Assembly: GCA_037074615.1 (NCBI GenBank)
Contig: CM073522.1
Span: 28,022,962-28,086,961 of the forward strand
DNA: 64,000 nucleotides
Source: Leucaena leucocephala
Taxonomy: Eukaryota > Streptophyta > Magnoliopsida > Fabales > Fabaceae
Direction of reading: 5' to 3'
The notes below the pieces were generated by a model. It was not told where the DNA came from. It saw only the letters and a list, made by a program, of their open reading frames with translations, and made no database searches. The position numbers and the translations under genes were made by a program. Positions within the stretch are counted from its first letter, which is position 1. Each line of letters opens with the position of its first letter. Shown here one piece after another: positions 47,015-57,200 of the stretch.

Positions 47015-49348
47015 CACTATTAAAAAAATAGCTTACTATGGCAGTTAATGGGGCATTTAACAGTAATTTTTTGAGCGAAGTAAATTATACTTCTTTTGTA
47101 AGTCCACAATCTAACGGTGGTTTCATAACCGCTGTTAAAAGATATAACCGCTGCTCACAGGCAATTTTTTAATAAAACAACCGTGAAATGTTAAAATATT
47201 AACGACGGTTATGGAAAAAATTGATGTTAATGTCTTTCTTCCCACTGTACGGCGCAGAACTGCGTGGAAAGATTATTTTTTTATATTTATTCTTTTTACA
47301 TCTTTCCACGGCAGTTTGGTGTGAAACAGTCGTGGAAATATTGAATTTTTTTTTATATTTTTTGTTTATTTTTCAATATATGCCATCTAGCATTTAGTGT
47401 AATTAAGATAGACTAATTAATTCTATGCAGCAAAATATGAAGTTAGCAATGGCATAATCCAAATAGTTATAGAATAATCCAAATTGGTTAACTTTGAAAC
47501 CTATATCTTTCTACATCATATATACAAGAAGGAAATGATTTAATGATGAATTCTAAATAAGTTAAAAAACTATTGAACAAACATTAACAAAAAATGTGTT
47601 TTATCATATTTATAAAACAATAAGTAAATGTAAGAATAAAAAATAATAACCATGCAATGAATTAAGTAATCAAACAAACATTTATTACAAAAAAATGAAC
47701 TAATTTTCTACTAGTTTGTATCTACCCAAAAAATGAATTAATTCCTGCATATCACTTTTATCATCTTAAAGGTCTTTACAATACATTTTAAAGCTTTTCA
47801 TACATCTCTCAAACCGATACATTAACTTCAAACACATAGGGTCACAAAGTCTAATTATAGTGGGGCATGTCAATGTCCAAACATCACACGTGCACAACTT
47901 CAACTTTAATGAAATACCACTTAAGACATATTCATTCGTACATCACTTTTACAATAGACGAATACATTGCAGATCAACATGAGTTAAAAAATAAATGTAT
48001 AATCTAAGTCCTTTAAACTTTAAACTTGTTTCTTTTAAAACTTCTGAAAATGTACTCTATTATTCTCCACCAGCGCCAAAAAGGATTAAAAGAAAGGAGG
48101 GATGAAAGAAAGGTAAAGCCTTTCCATCAGATGTAGAGTTATCTGGGCTTTAAAGAGTCATCTGGGTCATCTTTAGGGTGGTGGAAGTGCTGCTGGTTAC
48201 GGAGGCTACAAAAATGAGAACAGAGACCATCAAACATTTCTTGTAAGTTCTCTACCTAAAGGAAGAGGTCTTCAAATGAGTTCTCCAAGTTATCAATTCG
48301 GATAATCAATTCTTCGAGACATTTGAGGAGGTCCCGAACTAATGAAGGCATAAAAAAATTATGGTCAGGGAGAGGATACTTGTCGACAAAATCCTCACGA
48401 CCTCTTTTGTGCGATCGAGAAGGAGACGAACGAGAAGAAGACGCCATTTGAAGAATTTGATGAAAAGGAGAGTAAGAGACATAGACCATACAAGGAAACA
48501 TAAGAAAAGGAAGTGGAACAAAAAGAACAATGGAAGGGTATTTAAGATTGAGAAAAAGACGATTTGTAACAGGTAGAAGCAGTCGATTGGCCTTCCCTCA
48601 TGATAACTAGAGATGTTAGGAATCGAAGAGGCAAGAGACACTTTCTGATAAGGTATCAAGAGGCGTGAAAGAGCATACTCTTGGAAATCGAACAGTAGTC
48701 AGGTAATTGTGTCTTACTCCTCTCAAATTAATTATGCGATAAATTGATATTCATCAATAACCTTTTCAATAAATAAATTTATCGAACAGCTATTCGATAT
48801 ATTTTGTGACTAGTTATGAATTTTTTGTTAGCATTTATTGAACAAAATGGAGGACAGTCCCCATTTTGTTCAATAAATGCTAATAGAAAATTGCGAAAAA
48901 ATTGTCTTATAGCTTATAAATAACACAAACTAGAAAAAACAAGAAAAATAAGCATATAATGAAGTTAAACAGTAACTCACAGTATTGATAATGTAGAACG
49001 ATGATGGAGAAGATGGAGATGACGTTGTCGATAGAGATAGGCATCAAAAATAGGAGGAAAATGCCAGTAAATGAAGTTCGTGTAAGTTTGTCATTGTGGG
49101 GCACAACAATGAAAAACACGCGGATGTAAAAATTCACAGTGATAAGTAAGGTCTTGGACACCTTTTAATGGCGGTTCTTATTAGAACGGCCATTAAAATG
49201 TGTTTTCATGGTAGGTTTTTCCAAAACCATTGTGCAAATGTTTTAAAATACGGATTTATTTATGAATATGCCATCGCCTTTTTTTAACGGCATTTTTTCT
49301 TCTAACCATCATGAAGTAGCGCCGTGATAAGTTTATTTTCTAATATTG
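47015..49348. mobile_element. Non-autonomous CACTA transposon
   Basis: The left terminus cactattaaaaaaatagctt matches the inverse of the right terminus (caatattagaaaataaactt) over about 30 bp with several mismatches. A 3-bp target duplication cca lies at 47012-47014 and 49349-49351, as expected for CACTA elements. Subterminal regions carry paired 'aacggtggtttcataaccgctg'-type units, e.g. taacggtggtttcataac. The element is 2334 bp with no transposase, so it would depend on an autonomous relative. Its right subterminal block is shared with the element at 24805-27429. Confidence 0.82.
48256..48447 (-). CDS. Small hypothetical frame inside the CACTA element
   Basis: Sixty-three codons starting MASSSRSSPSRSHKRGRED, followed by a leucine-rich amphipathic C-terminal half (SLVRDLLKCLEELIIRIDNL). 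Composition is more protein-like than the flanks. It could be a captured host-gene fragment or chance. No family recognised. Confidence 0.25.
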   Translation of the reverse strand: MASSSRSSPSRSHKRGREDFVDKYPLPDHNFFMPSLVRDLLKCLEELIIRIDNLENSFEDLFL

Positions 49349-49351
49349 CCA

Positions 49352-50111
49352 TGTGTATTTTCGATCAAGACAAGGAAGCAGGAGGGAGATGGAAAAATGA
49401 GTTTAAAATGAAAAAATGTATGGGTACAAAGTGAAAGAATATTTGGAAGAATTGGAAAATAAAGTTGGATTTTTCCCTCACACCCATTATGCTTCTGTTT
49501 TGATTAGTTGAAGAGTAAGCAGGTTTATTTTGATTAATTTGAGCTTAAAAATGAATTCTATATGAAAAAATACGGGGGAATAAGATATGAAATTAAATTT
49601 GATCTAAGTGGACAAGAAGTTCAAAGTTTTAGAGTTAAAGAGTTGAAGTTAGGCTTGATTTAAGAGCTCCTATTAAAGAGTGGACGATGATATATGATGT
49701 TCTTTGCCTTATGTTTATGCTTAAGGCTTGATGTTAACCAAAAGCCTAAACGGATTCGGGGTACAAGAGGAGTAAGTTACAAAGAAACAAGTGAAAAGGA
49801 AGCAAGATAACTTAACTCCTATGTTAAATGTGCTTGATTATTATTTGATGTTGAAATTGCCATGATTATTGAAATGAATGTGATGAATGCATATGTGATT
49901 TCTTGAATTAGGTTTGCCTTGGCCTTGGCTATGTTTGAAGAAGGATTTATGTGAGGTAATATATTTCATGGCTATATTTTTTTTAGCCTATAAGCATACA
50001 TTGTTTTCATATATATGTCCGTGAGTTTGTTATTTTGCTACAGACATTTCCCAAAATCTCATTCCCAACAACTAAACATGCTAGATGACATCCATTCAAA
50101 TAGAGAGCAAG
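49352..50111. other. Non-coding stretch between CACTA and LTR element
   Basis: No gene recognised; may continue the retroelement-like DNA left of the CACTA insertion. Confidence 0.35.
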
Positions 50112-50116
50112 AACAA

Positions 50117-50340
50117 TATTAGAAGGTTGAATTAATTAGGTGATTAGTGTTAATCACTTGGTTACTAGATGACCCTAATTCTATATAAAGGGTCCTAGTC
50201 TATAGGTTAAGTGTGTAAGATTGTGTAATTTTCACCATAACAAGGGAGAGGGTAACTTGGATCTCTCCTTAAAGTCTCTAAGTGAGGTTGGTTTATCTCC
50301 CTCAAGTGAGGGTAGATTAGTGTATAAGCCCAAATGGGTA
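50117..50340 (+). repeat. 5' LTR (internal end deleted)
   Basis: Matches 52463-52686 with roughly a dozen differences over 224 bp, mostly transitions by eye. The last 75 bp of the 3' LTR have no counterpart here. Contains a TATA-like tctatataaaggg. Begins tattagaaggttgaatt. Confidence 0.88.
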
Positions 50341-50364
50341 GAGTTGGTTTTGGGTATCAAAGCA

Positions 50365-50376
50365 TGGTATCAAAGC
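50365..50376 (+). other. Primer-binding site
   Basis: tggtatcaaagc differs by one base from the tggtatcagagc site complementary to the plant initiator tRNA-Met 3' end, and sits just inside the 5' LTR. Confidence 0.7.
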
Positions 50377-51013
50377 ATGTTGGTTTTGGGTGTGGTTCAA
50401 TTGCTTTCTATGGCCCAATTTATTACTGCAGGTAGAAATTCAAGAAACCAATCCGACGTTGTTCTGTTAATCAAGAAGCATCTGATGTCATTTGTTTTCT
50501 CAATCAAAATGTTCCGAAAGTAGACCCTTGAGAAGCACGTTTGACGTCTCTGTTCAAGATCCCCACCAAAGCATGTTGTAGAGTTGATTTTTCTTCCAAG
50601 ATTACGCATCTCTGTTTCAAGATCTGCCACTATTGAATGTGCTCATCACCGTGCTTGTCCCTGTCGAATTCTGTGTTGAGACTAACGACCATCAGCCTAT
50701 GTTGAAGGAGGGAAGGAGGGGAGTGAGAACGAGAAAGAGAAGTATGGTCCAGAATGCAGAAAGAACGGGAAAAGGAGAGAGAACGATTATGAAAGAAAAG
50801 AGATGCTCAAGCCCTTTCATGTTCTCATCTTCAGTTAAAGTCCCACTGCAAGATTGATCTTCAAGTACGTCTCAATAATGGCGTTGTCTTGCCTCAACAA
50901 TCACTTTTCTTGCCATTGCCGTTTTAAAGTGATTGTTAATCTGTTGGAATGATTGCCACTGTGTTTGCCATCATCAGTTTTACTTCTCCTGGCATTTTCA
51001 CGAACACATCGCC

Positions 51014-51926
51014 ATGCCCGAAGATGGCACTGTTACGGTATATAATAACACTATGATAACCGATCCGAATATGAACACATTTTCGTTCAAAGCAGGAGTG
51101 GCTCAAATGCTTTGAGGAGGTATTATTCTCGAAGTCTCAAGCATTCAACAAGCCAAGGTTGCACAACAAGTCGGTGCGTGTGCTATCACCGTTTCAGAGC
51201 CAAGTCGTCCTGCCATCCAACGAATGGTTGATCTGTCTCTTATCAAAGAGATCAAGAATTCTGTTTCAATCCTATAATTACGAGGGCTCGGGTTGGGCAT
51301 TTCGTGGAAGCCAGATTCTTGAAGTTGCTGGTGTCGATTATATCGATGAAAGCAAGTTGCTATCTTTAGCAGACGACCAAAATTATATCAACAAGCACAA
51401 TTTCGGGCGTCCATTTGTGTGTGGGTCTAGAAATCTTGGAGAGGCATTGAGGAGGATCCGGGAAGGTGCTCCGATGATAAGGATACAAGGGGAATTATTA
51501 GGTTCTGGTAATATTGCTGAGACAGTGAGGAATGTGAGGTCGGTGATGGGGCAAATAAGGACTCTCAACAATATGGATAAGGACGAAGTTTTTAGATTCT
51601 CAAAGAAGATTGAGGCACCTTACGATGTGGTAGCACAAATTAAGCAAATTATGAGGCTTCCCGTCGTACACTTTGCTGCCGGAGGCATTGTAACTCTAGC
51701 GGATGCTGCTCTTATGATGCAATTGGGATGTGATGGTGTGTTTGTGGGATCAGAAATCTTTGATTACTCAGATCCTTACAAGCGAGTTAAGGGAATCATT
51801 GACGCTGTTAGGAACTACAATGATCCTAATGTGTTGGTTGAATGTTGCTTTGGCTTGGCTGAATCCATTGCAGGTCTCAATATTAGTGATGGCAAGATTG
51901 AGCATTTTGGTTGCGCCAGCGTCTAG
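51014..51926 (+). pseudogene. PDX1.2: PDX1.2-like PLP-synthase pseudoenzyme gene, captured and broken
   Basis: PDX1 proteins form the dodecameric PLP synthase core; PDX1.2 is the eudicot non-catalytic member that stabilises PDX1.1/1.3. Start MPEDGTVTVYNNT and end FGCASV match the PDX1.2 type. Seen: GVDYIDESK, NKHNF, GEALRRIREGAPMIRIQGE (Gln where catalytic paralogues have the second active-site Lys, as expected for PDX1.2), TLNNMDKDEVF, ADAALMMQLGCDGVFVGSE. Breaks: TGA at 51113-51115 (Arg codon CGA expected), then TAA and two frame changes between about 51270 and 51310 around VGHFVEA/QILEVAG. From about 51300 to the stop at 51926 the frame is open. Intronless, which is normal for PDX1 genes, so that alone does not prove retroposition. 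Lies between LTRs. Confidence 0.9.
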
Positions 51927-52462
51927 TCAAGTAAACCGTTGGTATATTCATCATATCACACTTGTAGTTGCATCAGTAAGGCCATTTATGTGGCTGAGCG
52001 TATAAAACTTTTTTTCTGAAAAAAAAAGGAATTCTGCATACGCTATGTGTTGCCTCTTCCTTGCTCCAGAGAATTCCTCAACAGCTTTGTGAACAAATTG
52101 GATGGGACACCCTAGGTATGCGAGTTGATACAATTATGTGGAATCAAGAACATTGCAATTCAACGTGTTGAACCAAGGAGACCCAGAAATGAAGCTTCAT
52201 CTTCACACAATAATGCTAATGATGATTCTCCAGAAGATGATGAACCAATAGGATTAATCCCTCTGTTGAAGTTTGAAGTGAGTTATCCATTAACATCAAA
52301 GATAATAGTTTGGTTACTGTCATAAGAAAATGAAGAATGTTATGCAGATACCTTGATGTTTTGTAAAATGAAAATGGTTTTAGTTTAATTCACCTTACTC
52401 CCTTGTGTATAGTGTTGGCAAGTTGAACATCTAGAGTTAAAGGGGTGTCAACTTGAGCGGGG
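51927..52462 (+). other. Retroelement interior 3' of the captured gene
   Basis: An unassigned stretch ends in a purine-rich tract at the 3' LTR. A 66-codon frame (52125-52325) contains an acidic/serine-rich segment SSSHNNANDDSPEDDEPIG that I do not recognise. It may be element or captured 3'UTR sequence. Confidence 0.4.
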
Positions 52463-52762
52463 TGTTAGAAGGTTGAATTAATTAAGTGATTAGTATTAAT
52501 CACTTGGTTACTAGATGACCCTAATTCTATATAAAGGGTCCTAGTCTATAGATTAAGTGTGTGAGATTGTGTAATCTTCACCATAGCAAGGGAGAGGGTA
52601 ACTTGGATCTCTCCTCAAAATCTCCAAGTGGGGTTGGTTTATCTCCCTCAAGTTATGGTAGATTAGTGTATAAGCCCAAATGGGTTACTATGATTGTAAT
52701 AAGCATGTTGCTCTATGATTAATCAAGATGAAGATATTCTTTTTCAATTAATCTTCTTAACA
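52463..52762 (+). repeat. 3' LTR (complete)
   Basis: 300 bp, begins tgttagaagg and ends cttaaca, with the aacaa target duplication immediately after. It carries the same TATA-like box as the 5' LTR (about 52528). Confidence 0.88.
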
Positions 52763-52767
52763 AACAA

Positions 52768-54230
52768 AATACAAGAGTAAGTGGGAAGGGGTGTAGAAGT
52801 GGACTTTATGCTCTTATGCTTATATGTTCAAGTTAATTTCTTTAATTTGAAAATTGTATAAATGTAATGAGAAGGTTATGTAAATTTGTGTAACTTGAGT
52901 AGGATTTAAGAGCATGCGTATGGTGTATTAAGAGATATGATCTTTCAAAGTTTGGATAGAAAAATTTAAAAGTATTGTTTGACCAAATGAATAATATATT
53001 TTTATGAATTTTTTTGGAGAATAATCAAGTATAATGACCAAGAAGATTTTTTTTACTTGTAGAGAACATTGAGATTTTTAAGAAGATATTGAATCATTTT
53101 ATTTCGATTTTTTTAAAATTAATTATATTTTTTAAAGTTGGACAAAAAATATGAACATATCATATGATTAGTAACCAAATTACAAAATACAAGCTTTAAT
53201 TTATGGGCTTATATCAATAACTCGCCTTAAATGTAATGCTTTTGGATGCGTTAAAGTGTCATTTCCCAAATTTGCTCCAATTTTCTCCAAGTGACCTACA
53301 TGAAATTAAAGTTTTTGCAATATATACCTTTTATCTTGAAATCAAAGGCACTTGGAAAATAAACAAAATAATGACAATGATGTCTTAACTAAGCATAAAT
53401 CAATATAAAGACACCAGACACAAGTTAACCATAAAAATGTTACAAAATGGATATGAAAACACGATAAAATATATAGAAATATAATGGAAAATTATATAAT
53501 AATAAAATGACTCTATCAACTACCCTCTGGTAACCATCATGAAAAATCCTTCCTAACCAACGTAAACCCCCCCCCCCCCCTATAGTAACGCCCCCACATC
53601 GTCTCCCCTATAAATTGGATAATTACATCAAAGGACTTGTAGGTGCTAATATTCATTCGTAAAGGCCCATAAAAATCATAGGTGCGAATATTTCTTATCA
53701 AGGTTATTAGTGGATAAGATCAGCATGATTAAGGTAGACGTTCAAATTAAGTTGAAAGGAGAGTGATGAAGATAAAAATAGGCAAAGAAGGGAAAATAAA
53801 GGGTCAAATAGCATTTCAGGATAAATTTACCATTACAAAGTTAGAGTTCAATTTAGCCAAACATAGATTATTTCAGCATTTGAATGGTAGAATTGAATCT
53901 AGTGACCACTTAAAGATAGAATATATATATACATATATATATATATTTCATGCCAAAAAAAGATAGAATATATATTTAACAACATAATCATTCTTCCAAT
54001 TACGACTGAATGAATAACTCACCAAGACAGTCTTAAACACAGGACAATGAACCGGCTTTGAGAATCTTAAACTCCTTAATTATTATAAACACAACTCATA
54101 AGGAGTAAATTACCCGCTTGTGAAAGATACGTAATTAAAAGACGAGGAAACGACATAAAAAGACACCCAGAAGAATGATGAACTTGGCTAATATACCAAA
54201 CGACACCGTATCTCATCACCACTATGTCAG
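52768..54230. other. AT-rich non-coding stretch with a C14 run
   Basis: No gene recognised. A homopolymer of 14 C is at 53567-53580 and a short TA repeat at 53920-53943. The right part is the 3' flank of decarboxylase copy 2. Confidence 0.4.
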
Positions 54231-54234
54231 CTTC

Positions 54235-57200
54235 TTATTTAGTATGGAAAGAACAAGCACAGTTGTTAGCACCAATATCCTCTGCAATGCAGGGAACTTT
54301 CTTGCTGCCTTCATAATCTTCATACCAAATCTTTCGATTCTTCACAAACTCGCTCACAAACAAATCTAGAACTTTCATGGTCACATGTGGCAAGGCCACT
54401 ATGTGTGATAGTTTTCCTTCGCTAGCTAAAATCCACTTGCTAGCAAATGCATCATCACAAGGCCTCTCGAACACAACGATATTGCTGAACTTATTGAGCA
54501 TGACGCCGACGCCATGTTCCCTCAGGCGATTTCGAAGATAGATCGCCTTGTTGATGCATTCATTCACATCTTTTTGAAGGCCATTGAAGCCTCTCTTGTT
54601 GAGAGCATACCAGAGGAAGATTGAAGTATGGCCTCCTCGGCTTCCTGAGATTGTGGTGTCTCTCGAAGCGAGGCATTCTACATCTCTAGAGAGAAGGTCA
54701 ACATAATTCAAACGAGTTATCAGAACACCACATGGGATTGGGCTTCCAAGATACTTATGGCCTGAAACAGTTACACTTCCAATAGGCTTCTTGAAAGAAA
54801 TATTTGGTGCCTGACATAGCAGCATTAAGTTAAATAATAGAATCATTTTAATAAAACAAACAATTGTTTTTCAATGCAGGGAGCTACCCCATGAGAAATG
54901 TTAAATTTTACCCTCTGCTTACCCGGGAAGAAAAGTTGGGAGGAGAGAAAATAGGAAAAGAGAAAATGGGAAGGAGAGAAAAATAGAGAGAAAATGTAAT
55001 CATTCATCCTGCTTTGATGGGTGAGAGAAAACAGGGAGCACAGTAAATGAGCACATATTTGAATGATTAAAATATCCTTACCCCTATATTAAAATATATT
55101 ATCTTGAAAATTAAATTAAATATCACAATCACAAAATTATTTTAATATTAACATCATATAATAATTTAAAATGGTATTCTAAAACAAAATAATTTTAAAA
55201 AATGTTATTTTTAAGGTACAAAATAAAAAATGGTTAAATTTTCAAAATTAAATATAATAAATGAAAATAAATAAATTATAAATTATCCAATATAATTTAT
55301 AAATAATAAAATTATAATATAAAAATATTTAAACACATTTTTGAAAAAAATTAAATATACAAAAATTAACAAAACAACTTTTTTAAATATTATTTAGGCT
55401 AAATGTGTATCTAGCACCTTAAACTAATTTTAGATGAGCAATCCACACCCTAAAGTATTTAAGGATGTAATTAGTACTCTAAACTAATTTTGGAGATACG
55501 ATCAGCACCCTAAAGTATTTAAATTGGTACAATTCTACCTTTTCACTAATAGAAATACAAATTTATGTCCTATCCATGTCACGTCAGATTTTTTTTTAAC
55601 ACATTATTATTTAAAATGTCACATGTGTCATATTGTTTAAAAAATTGTACTGAATAAACTCTAAAATTTATATTGTATAGAATTCATATGTGAAGATTGA
55701 GAAATTTTATAGTTTATTTAGTACAATTTATTAAAATAATATTACACATATGATCTTTTAAACAATAATATGTCAAAATAAAAACTTTATGTGGCATATA
55801 TCAAATAAAAGTTTGTGTTTTTATTAGCAAAGGGGCAAAATTATAACAATTTAAATATTTTAGAGTGTTAATTGTACCTCTAAAATTAATTTGGGGTGTT
55901 GATTATACTTTTAAATACTTTAGGGTGTTAATTGCTCTTCTGAAATTAGTTTAAGGTATTAGATTCACCTTTACCCTATTTTTTTTTTTTGAACATTATC
56001 TTCTCAAATCTGTTGCCAAAAAAAACCCTCCCTCCCACTTATACAATTATGCAATACATTCTGAAGAATGAAAAAACAAATCACAACTTGTATTGAGAAA
56101 AGAAAATGTGACGCATGTAAAATCATATTCTCCCGTCCAAACAAGGGAAGACTTCCTCCCTCCCCCATTTTTCCTTTCTCTCCCATTTTCTCTCCACTTA
56201 TGTGTTGGATTTTATGTCCACACGCATGACGAATTAATGGGCCAAGCCTAATATATATAGTCTTTTTTCTTTGTACAAATAATATATAGGGTAAAAGTGT
56301 ATTAGAACCCTAAACTAATTTTAGATAAGTAATTAATACCCTAAAATATTTAAGGGTATAATTAACACCCCAAACTAATTTTTGAAGTGTGATCAGCACC
56401 CTAAAGTATTTAAATTGATATAATCACACATTTTCACTAATATAAATACAAGTTTATGTTCAATCTATATCACGTAAACATTTTATTTTAACACATTATT
56501 ATTTAAAATATCACATATATCATATTGTTTAGAAAAGAGTCTGAATAAATCATAAAATTAACATTGTATAGAATTCATATGTGAAGATTGAGAAATTTTA
56601 TAGTTCATTTAGCGCAATTTATTAAAATAATATTACAAATGTGGCCTTTTAAACAATAATGTGTCAAAATAAAAATTTATGTGACATGTATTAAATAAAA
56701 GTTTGTGCTTTTATTAGCAAAGGGGCAAAATTGTAATAATTTAAATACTTTAGGTTGTTAATTGCACCTCCAAAATTAGTTTAGGGTGCTGATTGAATTC
56801 TTAAATATTTTAGGGTGCTAATTGCTCATCTAAATTAGTTTGGGGTGTTAGATGCACCTTTACTTTAATATATATAGTCATTCTTAAAACTAGCGACTCA
56901 TGACGGTAGAAAAAAAACATTTTGAATCCACAAAAAAATCATCACTTTAAAAAATTCAATAAACAAGAATTAAACCCATAAAAGATCATTATGTAGCCTT
57001 TGTAAATCAATAAATCCCAAGCACAATGAGCATAAAATACTATAATATGGTGTATTTTATTCTAAATAAGGGTATTTTAGCAAAAATATCATATTTTTTA
57101 TACTTAACTAATTTATTTAATCTAATCAAATTAGTTAAATAATTATTATATTAAGAATCATATAAGTATTTAATTGATATTAATAGTTAAATGCATTATA

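Larger units (their letters stand above)
50117..52762 (+). mobile_element. Small LTR retrotransposon carrying a PDX1.2-like gene
   Basis: Two direct LTRs flank a 2.1-kb interior. The 5-bp target duplication aacaa is perfect (50112-50116, 52763-52767). The 3' LTR starts TG and ends CA; the 5' LTR start is mutated to TA. A primer-binding site tggtatcaaagc (one base from the common tRNA-iMet site) lies at 50365-50376. A purine-rich 'gagcggggtg' overlaps the 3' LTR start. The interior has no recognisable gag, protease, integrase or reverse transcriptase, only a PDX1.2-like pseudogene (51014-51926) plus unassigned flanks. It is therefore a non-autonomous (TRIM/LARD-like) element that transduced a host gene. 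Confidence 0.88.

Noticed and set aside
53567..53580. Run of 14 C
   Set aside because: Simple homopolymer; possibly a sequencing-sensitive site but no evidence of function.
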